A stretch of 64,000 nt of DNA from Artemisia argyi (GCA_030686995.1 CM060684.1:13935897-13999896); one strand, 5' to 3'. Positions 1-12,300 are shown, counted from the first letter of the stretch. Numbers and translations are program-made. Notes: a model not told the origin generated them from the letters alone.

Positions 1-1540
1 CATAAGTCTGTGCTCTCCTCCATAGACTTTTAGCATGTCGATTGAAAGAATTATTGCACCCAATGGTTGTTGCAGCAAAAGATAACACTGGGCACGGTTG
101 CTGTACAGTACAACTCTTTCTTTCTTAGATCTTACTGGACACAACGCAAGTGCTTCAGAGTACTTTGATGCAGCTCCGGAGATATTTCCTGACGAAAAAA
201 GGGAGTTACCTTCTAACTTTACCACCAATGCTGCAGCTTGTTTTATATGGAGATCCTCTTTAGGCATACTTTTTTCCCATTTCAACCTCTCCCTTGAATG
301 CAATATTTCTTCCACGTCTTCTTTAGTTCGATTACTGACAGAATTACGACCGGTTCCATGTGACTGAATACATTCCTGAAGACCACTGAGAATGGAATCT
401 CCAAGCTTTTTATGATCCCCGAGAGATGAGATTTCTACTAGGTCCAAAACTGCAGGTGCTGCCATGTCTATAACCTACGTAACAGAATATTACACTTTGC
501 ATTAAAACTTTTTTTTAAAAGGCGTTCATTTTTTATCATATTACTGCAGAAAAACACAAAATTCCAAATCTGTTACGTTTTTCTCAAGCCTTTTTAATAG
601 CAGACATACTCTTGCAAATTAGTATGTTGCTTTCATTTTCTATATCAGTTTATCATTAAATTTCGTCATTTTCTATATTAGATATTACTTTATGGAAGGC
701 ATTGGGATCTTGGAGCAACCATAAAAGACAATCAATCGCCATATATTTCCAGTCATCTGACGATCATGTGATATTACATATTTCCTCAATTACACCAGGG
801 CAGCTGCTAACAGGACCTCTTCCATGTTTATGATGACAGATAGTTCTTAGCAATCCTATAGTCACTGGTGAAGTTTCATTACCGAGTCCACCCCACATAA
901 GAGGAAGTTTTACTAGAAATTCGCTTACATATTGTTGGCAGAAACTCGGGCTTAAAGGCAAAACAATTTATAAGTTGAAGAGAACAACACTGTAATTGAC
1001 TAGCCCATTCCACGGCTTTCCTCGACTCCATCTCTACACCGCCCATGCCCCGCGTAAGAAGATCACAATGGTAGCTGAAAGTGAGAGTAAACAATCTCAA
1101 GAGAACTCATCGCTAACTGGATGCAAAGTTCAAGGATCTCGCCATGACTTGCTAGAGCCGGAAAAGTGCTTGCATATGTAGCCAAGTGTCCTAAAGCTCG
1201 TACAGCGACTCTTTGTCAACCCAAGTCAACCTGCCCCTCAAAAGCTCAACCAAAGGTGGGATTACACCAGCATTGACTGCAGTTTCAGCAAAATCTTCCA
1301 TGTTCATGGTGTAAGATCCGATTATATGAGCAGCATAATAAGGAATAGATATTTTGATCATGAGACAGCCAACGGCGATTCTTTATACCCTTCCAAATAA
1401 GCGCTGCTATGCACTCAAATATACCCAACTCAATAAACTCCGGATCATTAGTATGTACCATAGCCGTATTCCAAAGGCCACTTATCGGGAGAGCTTGACC
1501 ATCATCATCTTGCGAAGGAAGCTCTCAAAAAAAAATTCAT
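1..1540 (-). pseudogene. ARM-repeat/TPR protein gene, decayed (3' part)
   Basis: Conceptual minus-strand translation gives an armadillo-type region (blocks such as FAETAVNAGVIPPLVELL, GHLATYASTFPALASHGE and LLRTICHHKHGRGPVSSC) and, in the last visible exon (474 to 1, acceptor AG at 476-475), an uninterrupted 158-codon TPR region (AAALVVKLEGNSLFSSGN, YSNRAQCYLLLQQPLGAI). The order ARM then TPR matches the plant ARM-repeat/TPR-like family (Arabidopsis At3g50030 as I recall it), a presumed protein-interaction scaffold. The ARM exons are broken: reading-frame changes near 1345-1355, 1211-1222, 1070-1092 and 921-940, and an in-frame TGA at 764-766 where the surrounding reading continues. The TPR exon runs off the window edge, so a functional downstream part cannot be excluded. 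Several independent lesions make a pseudogene the best call. Confidence 0.7.
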
Positions 1541-3120
1541 GATGCTTGCTCTCCGCTTGTTTGGATTCCCTTCTTTCATGACACAGAAGAAACATCCAGG
1601 GTAAGGGCAGTTGGGTATCAGTTTGTCCATGCTCATATAACTTATTACTCTGAATTACAAAACCATGAAGCTAAATATTTATAAACCTCCGAGCATACAC
1701 TGCATTAGGAATGATACATCAATACAGATCTGCAATAACTTAATTTAGCAGAGAAGCAAAACAAAAGGTGTACAAATGTTTAAACACAAAGAGGGTTGAC
1801 AGCTCATACAAAATCACTAGCACAATGTGAACAGCTTAAAAGATTATACACGATAAACAATGAACTCAACCGTCAAAGTTACTACTTATTATTGATGTTA
1901 CTCTTTGTCGAGCCTGAAACTAATTCCAACCAAAAGAGTTGATCCCATCTTAGAATTGGAAAAGAGGGAAGGACCATCTTGTGAAGTGATACCTAAGGCC
2001 CTAAGATAAGTTTAGACTCGAGTAGACCCATAGGGCACTTCGGAATTTGGAAGCGTGTCAAACAAAAGGCATTGAGTGAATTAACCTCAAATATAATTAC
2101 AGCACATATAGATGGGCAGTCTGGCTCTAGAAACCACATTTCATTTCCATTCCAAATCTCCTTAAACCTAGAAAACACCTAAGGAGTTCATCTATTCAAT
2201 TCGTAGGCATAAAGTCATCAAAAAATTTATACCTAGAACAGAGTCTTATAGATACAACATAAACAAGTCCTATGTAATGTATGACTTAATAATCAAAACT
2301 AAGAACAAAACAAAACCACATAAAATGAGATAAGGGTTTTTCGACTATTCAAACTAAAACAACTTCTAAATACCCAATTAAGATAATATAAGCCATTCAG
2401 CTAAAACTATGCCTCGTTCGCAAAGTCGAAAAGAACCTAAATTTAAACAAAATTCCAACTTGGGTATCCCTAATCAAGTAACAAGAAAAATAGCCATTAT
2501 CAAAATTTGCAAAAAGTAACTAACTTTACATAACAAGAACCTTAATTTGCACAAAATGTGTATATGAAAACATGCATAAATTTTAAAGATATTTAGAAGA
2601 AGAAAAATTATAAGAAAACCAATTTTATTTTTTAATTAAAAAAAATAAATGAATAAAAAAAATACAATTTTTTTGTTAAGTTTAAACGGTTGTTAGTATA
2701 AAGGACTAATGGTGCAAATGTTTGTTGCAAACGGTCGTTAAAGGACTAATGGTGCAAATGTTAGTATAAAAGATTAACGGAAAAAACTAACGACAGTTAG
2801 TCTCAGGGACCAAACCCGTTACGGGTCGCAACCATAGGGACTATACACGTTAAATCCAACAGACCACAGGGAACATTTATGAAATTAACTCTATCTTTTA
2901 CTACTATTTATTCAAAAGCCGAACCAGGTCAGGCTCACTTGATGCTATACAACAAGGAGTTGAGATCCATACAAAACAACTAGTATCTAAAGAACAAATA
3001 ATAAAATCCCAACCATCCATTCACCTTCTATCTAATGGCTTAGATGAAGCCAAAAAATACAAAGAAGGGCAAGATAGTAAAATCAATTATCTCAATAAAA
3101 ACAATAAAAAAATCTAGATC
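1541..3120. other. Intergenic, no supported gene
   Basis: AT-rich sequence without a recognisable coding exon. An open frame of about 60 codons on minus (2178-1993) has no recognisable motif. At 2695-2790 the phrase AAAGGACTAATGGTGCAAAT occurs twice about 45 bp apart beside repeated GTTAGTATAAA blocks, a small local duplication likely belonging to an old noncoding repeat. Confidence 0.4.
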
Positions 3121-3173
3121 CATCTCATTTGCTACCTAACTTTCTCTCTCATCAAAATCAAAACCCTAGATCT

Positions 3174-3600
3174 ATGCATCTTATCTCGTCGGAATCTTCA
3201 AACGTCGCCGGAATCACCATGAATCCGACGGATTCATCAAAAAAACAACCGGATTCTTCATCAAACTCGCCGGATTCGTCATCAAATCTGCCGGAATCAT
3301 CAAACGTCGCCGGAATCACCATCTTTCTGACGGATTCATCATCAAACCAAGCGGATTCTTCATCAAATCCGCCGGCATCGACGTCAAAACCATCGGAACT
3401 CGCCGGATTCATCATCAAATCCGCCGGAATCATCAACAAATCCGATTGACATAGATGATGTGGTTACAGATGATGTAGATGATGTGGTTACAGATGATGA
3501 TGATGTAGATGAATTACTCACAGAAGTTGCTATGAAGGATAATGATGGCAAAATCCCTTGGGAATCTGATTTTGTTGATTATTTTAGGGAATCCGATTGA
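3174..3600 (+). CDS. Hypothetical Ser/Asp-rich protein fragment (frameshifted)
   Basis: From ATG 3174 the frame encodes repeated Ser-rich blocks (PDSSSN, ESSNVAGIT) produced by an internal 15-18 bp repeat; it closes at 3449. Another frame on the same strand picks up the same PDSSSNPPESS repeat from about 3400 and continues as an acidic tail (DIDDVVTDD twice, then DELLTEVAMKDNDG) to TGA 3598-3600. This pattern suggests one former reading frame broken by a one-base shift near 3390-3405. The stop lies directly against the first palindromic minisatellite copies. I do not recognise the family. The reverse strand of the same stretch is also open because the repeat is low complexity. It may be the 5' exon of a truncated gene. 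Confidence 0.3.
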
Positions 3601-3800
3601 CATCCATGAATCCCATGGGATTCATGTATGAATCCAATGGGACTCATTGATGAATCCCTTGGATTCTAATTTTGTTGTTTAATTTGAGATACCATTGAAT
3701 TCATACATGAATAATCCAATGGGATTCATTGATGAATACCTTGGATTCTAATTTTGTTGTTCAATTTGAGATACCATGGGATTCATAATAAATCCATGGA
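3601..3800. repeat. Degenerate outer copies of the palindromic minisatellite
   Basis: Two diverged copies of an approximately 110-bp unit (start near GATTCTAATTTTGTTGTT at 3663 and 3744), each containing imperfect versions of AATCCCATGGGATT such as AATCCAATGGGATT. They sit between the Ser/Asp-rich fragment and the regular array that starts near 3964, and look like the older, mutated edge of that array. Confidence 0.6.
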
Positions 3801-3963
3801 ATTGTAAGATCAAATACCATTTAACTAATTGCTGATCAAATACCATTTAACTGTGATTTGGACATAATGTGAAACTAAATCCACCTTTAATCTCAGTGTT
3901 GTATGCATAAGCGTGATTAACTGTTAATTCCTTGTTTTATTTTCTTGTGATACTTCTTTAAGT

Positions 3964-5130
3964 GTGAGCATGTTTAGGATCCCATGGGATTCATACACAA
4001 TCCCATGGGATTCACAGTTAATCCCATGGGATTTACATTTAAGCCCATGGGATTAACTGTGAATCCCATGGGATTAAATACACAATCCCATGGGATTAAC
4101 TGTTAATTCCTTGTTTTATTTTCTTGTGATACTTCTTTATGTGTGAGCATGTTTAGGATCCCATGGGATTCATACACAATCCCATGGGATTCACAGTTAA
4201 TCCCATGGGATTCACATTTAAGCCCATGGGATTAATTGTGAATCCCATGGGATTAAATACACAATCCCATGGGATTAACTGTTAATTCCTTGTTTTATTT
4301 TCTTGTGATACTTCTTTATGTGTGAGCATGTTTAGGATCCCATGGGATTCATACACAATCCCATGGGATTCACAGTTAATCCAATGGGATTCACAGTTAA
4401 TCCCATGGGATTCACATTTAAGCCAATGGGATTAACTGTGAATCCCATGGGATTAAATACACAATCCCATGGGATTAACTGTTAATTCCTTGTTTTATTT
4501 TCTTGTGATACTTCTTTATGTGTGAGCATGTTTAGGATCCTATGGGATTCATACACAATCCCATGGGATTCACAGTTAATCCCATGGGATTCACAGTTAA
4601 TCCCATGGGATTAAATACACAATCCCATGGGATTAACTTTTAATTCATTGTTTTATTTTCTTGTGATACTTCTTTATGTGTGAGCATGTTTAGGATCTCA
4701 TGGGATTCATACACAATCCCATGGGATTCACAGTTAACCCCATGGGATTCACAGTTAATCCCATGGGATTCATACACAATCCCATGGGATTCACAGTTAA
4801 TCCCATGGGATTTACATTTAAGCCCATAGGATTCACAGTTAATCCCATGGGATTTACATTTAAGCCCATGGGATTAACTGTGAATCCCATGGGATTAAAT
4901 ACACAATCCCATGGGATTAACTGTTAATTCCTTGTTTTATTTTCTTGTGATACTTCTTTATGTGTGAGCATGTTTAGGATCCCATGGGATTCATACACAA
5001 TCCCATGGGATTCACAGTTAATCCCATGGGATTCATAATTAATCCCATGGGATTCATACACAATCCCATGGGATTCATACACAATCCCATGGGATTCACA
5101 GTTAATCCCATGGGATTCATACACAATCTA
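3964..5130. repeat. Higher-order minisatellite of a 14-bp perfect palindrome
   Basis: The core AATCCCATGGGATT is its own reverse complement and contains an NcoI site. Cores alternate with 7-bp spacers, mostly CACAGTT, CATACAC or their reverse complements, giving a 21-bp period. Clusters of cores are separated by a conserved non-palindromic block (from GTTAATTCCTTG to GAGCATGTTTAGGATC). The marker GTGAGCATG starts at 3964, 4143, 4322, 4522, 4680 and 4964: spacings 179, 179, 200, 158 and 284 bp, which differ by about 21 bp steps. Because the core is palindromic and the period is divisible by three, both strands are open as heptapeptide repeats (NPMGFTV, NPMGFIH); I regard these as by-products, not genes. 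Confidence 0.95.
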
Positions 5131-5314
5131 AATTTCATAAGATTATGTCTCACACGGGTCAGATGTCTAGTGTTTCCATAAGATTATGAAAGATTAACAT
5201 TAAATTTCAAACTTCTTACACTTTACACAAAATGAATCTCACTAGTGACTAATAATTACATATTGTTTGTCATGACTTGACTTTGCATCTTTTTAACATG
5301 TTATGTTGTACCAG

Positions 5315-8300
5315 TTAAAGTAATAGTAGAACATGCCTCACAACATCTAAATTAATCTCCCCCTTCAACCCAGCACACATACCCATCGTGTTTGTAAAGA
5401 GAGTGAGAAAGTTGATCTTAAAAAGGAAGTCAACTTCCTTGGACGCAATCAACTTCAATGCAATATCATTCACCCTAACATCCTTAAAAGCCTTATCAAA
5501 CTGTCGTTTCCAAACAGCCTCAAAATCATCTCCAACAGGCCTCGTCTCTAAAGCTAACAAAGGCACACCTCCAATCGGAATACCAAACAATTCATGAACC
5601 TTCGAAACCGTGGCCTCAATCCATTTTTCACCTTCCAAATTCAAACGGAAAGTATCTCCATCAAAATTACTAACCACATACCTTCCTAACCTCGAAGGTA
5701 TGTAGTCTATGGCCAACTTGAAGAAAGAACTAAAACCTATATCTCCCAAAAACTTATTAAGATCAATCTGTTTGATGCGAGAGATAGCGGTGTAAAGAGC
5801 TGTAGGCGCTGTCCTAGCTTGAAGAATAGGCAATCGTGAAAGATACTCCTGATGTCGTATGTCGTCATCAGTCAAAATTTTTTCTTTCTTACCTTTATTC
5901 TTCGGCACCACCTGCTTCTCCTCATATTCTTCTTTCACAAGTTCCTTAACAAATTCTTTCTTCATCTTCTTCAACACCTGCTTCATAACAGCATCAGGTA
6001 TGTCACCTTCAGAAGAATCATCCTTCTGAATATTCATTGGAGCCTTCCCCTTTAACTTCTTCTTGCCCATATCATCAGCATCTTTGATATTTGCATCGCT
6101 CATCTTCCTCTTCGAAACAGAAGTACTCTTTGATATATTCTTTTCATCTGCATCTACAATTAAAAAAAAAAGAAAAACCACTTAAGAACAACAGTATATA
6201 AAACACTTGACAACAAGAAGATTCATTATAAATCCCATGGGATTCACTATGAATCCCATGGGATTCACATAGAATCCAATGGGTTTCATTGTGATACATG
6301 TGAATCCCATGGGATTGAAAGTGAATCCCATGGGATTGAATTTGAATCCCATGGGATTGACAGTGAATCCCATGGGATGGACTATCAAAAAAAATAAAAA
6401 GCCAGATTTATACCTTTTTCAACCACATCTTCTTCAGCAACATTCTTCATCTTCTTCTTTTCACCAGCATCTAAATTAAAAAAAACACACAATATAAACA
6501 ACCTAACATTGAAATTTAACAAAGAGATACATGTGAATCCCATGGGATTCTATGTGAATCCCATGGGATTAATAATGAATCCCATGGGATTGACTGCAAA
6601 ATCCAATGAGATTGACTAACAACCTAACCTAGGAAATCAATCAAACAAATAAAGACATATTTATACCTTTTTCAACCTTGTCCTTCGACGGTTTAGGAGC
6701 TTCAGATAATCGTAAACTCCGTTTAGGAGCTTCAGATAATGTTTTATTCTGTTCTCCTTTTTCCGGCGCAGCCTTTTTCTTTACAACAGCATCTACATAA
6801 GGAAATAAACATAATATAAACAACTTGAAAAAAAAATTCATTATCAAATCCCATGGGAATTATACACAATCCAATGGGATTCAAATTGAATTCCATAGGA
6901 TTCATAATGGCATTATGTATTCATCACAAAATAAATAAATAAATAAAAATATAAATAAAAAATAAACAGACCAATACCTTTTGCTTTCGGCGCAGCCTGC
7001 TTCTCCTTCGAGGGTCCCTTGACATTCAACGTCAAATTTTTCACAGCAACATCAGTGTCAACAAGCCTTGCCTTCTTAACCTTCTTAGGCATAACATTCT
7101 CAACTAAACCCGTATCCTTATCAACATCAGAGGAACCCTTAACCTTAGCCTGCTCATCTGATTTATGCTTTTCAGCAGCATCTACATAAAGATAAAAACA
7201 TAACATAAACAGCTTGATTTAAAAAGAAAAATCATTATGAATCCCATGGGATTCACAGTGAATCCTATGGGATTCAATGTGAATCCCATGGGATTCATAA
7301 TAGCATTCTGCATTCATAACAAAAATAAATAAATAAACAGATCAATACCTTTTCCTTTCCGCTTCTCATAAACAATACCACTCGACTTAACCACATCCTT
7401 CTCACTCACCACATCCTTAGAAACATCCTTCTCACTCGCCACAACCTTAGCAGCATCTTTCTCAGCAACAACATCGCCCTCCTTCTCACTTGCTAAATCG
7501 GAAACTACACCAGCAATCAGTTTCCCAACATCTATGATTTTAGTAACATCAGGCGCATCAGATGCTTTGTTTATCATAGAAGCAGCCGCCGCCGCCGCCT
7601 TTGCTGCTCTCTTTTTTTCCTTCTCCTCATAAGGATTGAATCGAGGCATCTTCGAAGGACTAGTAGCATCATAAGGATTATATTGAGAAACCGGAGTTGG
7701 ATTCAAAATAACACCTACATCAATAACATAGCACAGGCGTCACGTTAAATCAAACAAGCAAAATCAACTCAAAGACGCAAAATCAACAAACACCTTACAA
7801 AATATATCTATAAGCATCAAAATTAACAACTATCTTCAACTAACTTAATCTCATACTAACATCAGTTCTTCTACTAAAATCTAACAGATGTAATTAACAG
7901 ATCTAATAACACTAAACCTACAACATATGATAACTAAAACTAATCTGATAACACTTCATCCACATCAATTAAAATGTCATAAGGATTGAACCTAGCCAAC
8001 GGTGTCGGGTTCAATATGTTACCTACATCAATTTAGTAACAAAATAAGCTAATAAATTCAAAATAAGCTAACAAACAGCTGAATAATGACAGACCCAAAC
8101 ACTCCCTTATACCACAATTTGTTCTATTAATCACAACTCAAAAATATTCAACTCCACAACTATGATCCAATAGATGCACTAACACTACTAACAGCAATCA
8201 ACAACAATAAACATAATCCAAATAGACATTCACATAAGCCCATGGGATTATTTATGAATCCCATCGGATTCATAAATAGCCTAACACTCAAACAGTCATT

Positions 8301-8604
8301 CAATCACAAAAAATAGCCTAATCCTAAAACATAATCTACTCGCTAATATAACATCATCCAAATATTCTATCAGTAACAAAAATAAGAAAAATAAGCCAAT
8401 ACAACCAAAAAAAAAAATGTAATCGATCACAAAAATAAGCAAAATAAGCCAATACATTCACAAAATAATGTAATCGATCAATAAAATTCAAAATAAAAAC
8501 TGATTTAACAAAAATATACCACAATCTACATTAGGAAGCTTATTTTGATCGGATTCCGCCGCCGAAGGTTGTTTAGATTGAGATATTTCAGATCGTAGGT
8601 CCAT
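5315..8604 (-). CDS. Lysine-rich multi-exon gene of transposon/Ulp1-associated type
   Basis: Proposed exons on minus: 8604-8520 (start MDLRSEISQSKQ), 7714-7349, 7181-6978, 6792-6667, 6470-6414 and 6153-5315, all with GT..AG sites in phase 1. Internal exons are 366, 204, 126 and 57 bp, all multiples of three; the last three start by completing an Asp-Ala pair and all end in Lys-rich sequence. A relict exon near 8022 repeats the NPTP..NPYD start of the 7714 exon but has no clear donor. The last exon carries a globular part (RTAPTALYTAISRIKQ, FGIPIGGVPLLALETRP, INFLTLFTNTMGM) resembling the N-terminal region of plant proteins that carry a Ulp1-type protease and are often transposon-borne. No Ulp1 domain follows: the frame stops and minisatellite begins. 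Probably a C-terminally truncated copy; function unknown. Confidence 0.55.
6229..6378. repeat. Palindromic minisatellite inside the last intron
   Basis: Seven tandem cores of AATCCCATGGGATT or near-matches with about 21-bp period lie between the exons ending at 6414 and starting at 6153. Spacers differ from the 4-5 kb array (CACTATG, GAAAGTG, GAATTTG, GACAGTG), so this is a separately evolved block of the same core. Confidence 0.9.
6535..6610. repeat. Palindromic minisatellite, intron between exons 6792-6667 and 6470-6414
   Basis: Three good cores (AATCCCATGGGATT) and one diverged copy (AATCCAATGAGATT) in tandem, 21-bp period, wholly inside the intron. Confidence 0.9.
6846..6905. repeat. Palindromic minisatellite, degenerate intronic block
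   Basis: Three decayed cores (AATCCCATGGGAAT, AATCCAATGGGATT, AATTCCATAGGATT) at 21-bp spacing in the intron between exons 7181-6978 and 6792-6667. Confidence 0.85.
7238..7300. repeat. Palindromic minisatellite, intron between exons 7714-7349 and 7181-6978
   Basis: Three cores (two perfect, one AATCCTATGGGATT) in tandem with spacers CACAGTG and CAATGTG. Confidence 0.9.
8236..8275. repeat. Isolated palindromic minisatellite copies in intron 1
   Basis: Two diverged cores (AGCCCATGGGATTA and AATCCCATCGGATT) about 20 bp apart in the first intron. Together with the other blocks they place the repeat in five introns of one gene. Confidence 0.75.
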
Positions 8605-9000
8605 TTTTATGGAATGAACGGTGGTTTCGCTGTGGAATGAACGGATTTAGGGGCGGTTAGGGTTTATGAAATGGAATTGGGGGAGAAAACGTTTTAGTGT
8701 GTGTTTTTGGTGTGTGAAATGGAATCGGTGGAATGACAGTTTTTTGTTTTTTTTTTTTTTTTTTTGATTTATTTGTTTTAACTTGAGATGACTAAAATGC
8801 CCCTTAGACAATTTTAATTTTAAAAGGATAATTATTATACACCGTTGGATGGAAGGGGGATGGATGGTTAAGATCGTCCGGTTAGTTCTTTAGATAAAAG
8901 GTGTTTCGTATAGAACTTTTCTCATAATACAAGTGCCCTTTGTTTGGTTTAGTTGAGCAGAGAGAAATCAAAAGAAGAAACCCTCCTTATCATCATCATC
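8605..9000. other. Divergent intergenic region between two genes
   Basis: Separates the minus-strand start at 8604 from the plus-strand start at 9001, so it should hold both promoters. It contains a T run at 8747-8765. I see no certain TATA box for either gene. Confidence 0.35.
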
Positions 9001-9294
9001 ATGATCCTTTTCCGGAGAAAAGAGACTTATTATTTTGCTGCAACTACGGGGCTCATCCAGTATGTTTTTTTTTTTTTTTTTTAATATATATGTATGGTTT
9101 TTGCTAATATTTGTATTATGTATATGATGATAGGACGCCTGTGTACGGGGTTGTACACGATATCTTGACACATACTTTGATTCATTTACGCGGTGTCGAA
9201 AAGAATCTTAAATACTGGCAGTCTGTCAAAGATAAGGTATATGTATGTATGTTCATGCTTCTGTTTTTATTTCATAAGTATTGGTTTGGTGACT

Positions 9295-9296
<2 letters not shown>

Positions 9297-9339
<43 letters not shown>
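9297..9339. repeat. Poly(T) run of 43 bases
   Basis: Uninterrupted T run directly before the acceptor TATCAG at 9341-9346, so it also forms the polypyrimidine tract of that intron. Confidence 0.9.
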
Positions 9340-9340
<1 letters not shown>

Positions 9341-12300
9341 TATCAGGGAGATGATTCTGAAGGAGTGGTAAAATACTTATATGAATTAAGACGTTCCTTG
9401 GCTACCTTTTTATCAAAGGTGACTCAGCCTGCTTGCTTCTTCTTACACTATTAACAATATGATTTTATAAAATATCTTGAATAATCGAGAACCCATTAAT
9501 AATATAATATTAAGCATTGGTCACCACTACGCCTGTTTGGTGGGGTGTGCTTAATGATGATGTGGCACTGACGTGGAGGTCGTTGGTTTGATGACCATTA
9601 CGTAAAAAATGAACAAAAATAAAACAATAATTGTTCCTGTTAATGGTATGATTTATAAGTAAATTGATCAATTCATTTGTATGTGCCAATGCAAAAACAA
9701 GGACATCCGGTCTTACTTGCTTACCTCTCTTTCTCCTTTTCTCTTCTTTTACTCTTGAAGCAACATTGAATCATTTCTCATCTATTGTTACTCATTAGGT
9801 CTATGCTGAGAATGATACATTCAGGGAGTGTATGCACAATGGGAGAAGTCAAAGTCGTTGGCTTTATATATAGATAATATAAATGCTCATTTTTTAGAAT
9901 TGGAAGAATCAGTTGAAGAATTATGTCCGGTAAGTACCCTTTATATCACACCCCTACACATTCAACTTATAAATAGATGAAAGAAAATCTAATAATACAA
10001 GTTAGTTTGGGTGTTTTACTCGCACTTGAATCTGCAGACTCGGTCTTTATCGTTTAAGAAACCGGGAAATGAAAACGAGGATCTTGTATCAAGTTGGTGG
10101 TCAGATGATAACTTTAGAAATGCAGTCGACTTGGTATCTTCAAATTTAAACAAACTGGATGACTATGTATATATCTTTCTTGGTAAGTGTTTTCTTATCA
10201 GCTGTTTAAATACCTATCAGTATAATATCCCTTTTGCCAAAATACTGAATTCTACGAGCTATTATTCATCTATTTGCATGCTAGAGGATCTATTAAAATC
10301 GTGTCATATTGTATGTTGCCAAGCCAAAAGTTAGTAATACTTATGTTTTACAGAATATTTGTGGTCATTTGGGAGATGTTTATTGTTTAGTAACAGTTGA
10401 TTAGTAACCATACATGCACAACTGCACAAGTGCTGTAAATGGCAAAAAGATAAATTGATCATGTTGTTTGGGAGGCAATCTTTGCCCAGGCTTCCAAAAT
10501 GGGTGTTTATGGGCTGTAAAAGAATTGGTTTTGGGTTGATATGGACTCAACCTTTCTACAAAACAATTGGTTTTGGTTTTTGAATAAACTGCCTGTTTAG
10601 AGCTGCACCCATCTAGGCCCGAGCCCGTTTGACCCGAATTCTAATTTAGCCTGTTATGACCCGATCCTAACCCGCCTGACTTGCAGGTTTTGCCACCTAT
10701 AAGAAACATTGGTCATCGATTGTGTTGCCCTTTAGTCTTATAATGAACGTGCGAGGGGTCAAATAATCAAACAGAGAAATGCTAAGTACATTAGTTATAA
10801 GAAAACTAGCATCGTGTCTTATGTTATGTTGCTTTGCTACTGTTGCTATCTCGGTGGTTTAATTAGCTGCTACTATACCACTGTTTTGCTAACTTGCCAC
10901 TTTTTTTGATACTGTTGTTTTGTCTTAGGTTGCCAAATACCGTAAGCCAAGTAAAACGTCTCGATACTGGATTTACTATACTTTTGGTGCTATAGGAGTT
11001 TCAGTATTTTCACTGTGGCTTCTACGTCATAGTAGACTATCAGGCGACGTCTACAATTTGGTTCTTGAGTCAAAAGAATCAGTAACTGGGTTATTTATTG
11101 ACCAAGTAAAGCAACTGGTAAGACTTCAGATGCTACCTGCTTTAGCACCACACAGAATCGGTACTATTTTCCACCGATGTCTAATCTTTTTAAATGTTTT
11201 TATTTTGTATTAAACCATTTCAAACACATATTTTTTGAGAGAGGTTTTCTGTATAAGAAATAAAACTATGCCATTGGATGAATATAACTTATCTTCTGAA
11301 GTCATTCCTTTGGAGTAAAATGTGCAGATACGCATGCATGCACATCCTTCTTATTCTCATTCCTTTTTTATGCATAACTCGTTGATAATGTCATATCAAT
11401 CCATCTCAAATTATAACTATTAGAGATTATCATTTGCAGACATTGGTAAATAGGCACAAGGAATTGATGAAACTTAAAGAAGTGAAATCGACTCGTGATT
11501 TCAGGTTAGTTGGTATATTGGAACTGATAATGGACATTATTTTTTCTTTTCTTTTCTGATGTACAATCTGTCAAATAATTGTAGTCATTAAGTTGCTATT
11601 TTATAGGCTATCATTTTTATATAATATTGTTTATGTATTAATGAAAAGGGAGGGCTTTACCTAGTTTGAGTCTATGTGGCGGTGGGTTCAAACCCAAAAA
11701 AAACAAATGATGCTTTATAAAATTTAAAGGGTGTTTGGGATTGCTTGCTTCTTCTGCTAAAAAATAAGTACTAAAAGTAGGTGTTGTTATGCATAGTCAA
11801 TGTGTATCAAGAGTTTGCGGATGCCATGAGTCATGGAAAGATATCTGGCTTGTAAAAGGAACTAAATGAACTCTAATAATAGTGACTGAATCAAATCAAG
11901 TAACCCAAAATCACACATGATATCTAACACTTCGTCTTATATGTGAAGCAAAAATATTAATCATGGCCATCTTGTTACAGACAACATCTATTTGTTTACT
12001 CGTAATGACTATGTGTGAATATGTGCTTGTTGGTACTCAGTGTCGAGGTACACATAATAATCATACAAGATGTTCAATGTGGGTATACCTAACATAATAA
12101 GTGGTAGCTTATAAACCATACGTTATTATTTTTTGTAATCAGAATGATTTTATTCAATTGATATTGACGTAGTTTTGAGAAGGAGCTTAAGTATCCAACC
12201 CAAAATCTTAGCGGCGAAGATTCTGCTCGACCAATGCTTAGCCAAGTAACACACTACCAATCTCACTCTCGCTTGCTGGTTGATATATTTTATCTAGGCT

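Noticed and set aside
98..367. Plus-strand frame of 89 codons opposite the TPR exon
   Set aside because: The minus strand gives an uninterrupted TPR protein with a proper acceptor; the plus frame is its shadow.
3964..5130. Possible CRISPR-like array of palindromic repeats with short spacers
   Set aside because: Plant nuclear context, 7-bp spacers that are themselves repeated, variable higher-order units and no cas genes; it is a minisatellite.
4690..5181. Overlapping open frames on both strands encoding NPMGFTV/NPMGLNV-type heptapeptide repeats
   Set aside because: The 21-bp palindromic minisatellite is open on both strands by arithmetic; no start context, domain or exon structure supports a protein.
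9500..9610. Possible additional Harbinger-like MITE in an intron of the DGS1-like gene
   Set aside because: GATGTGGCACTGACGTGG resembles element B's end region, but I could not find matching termini or a TWA duplication.
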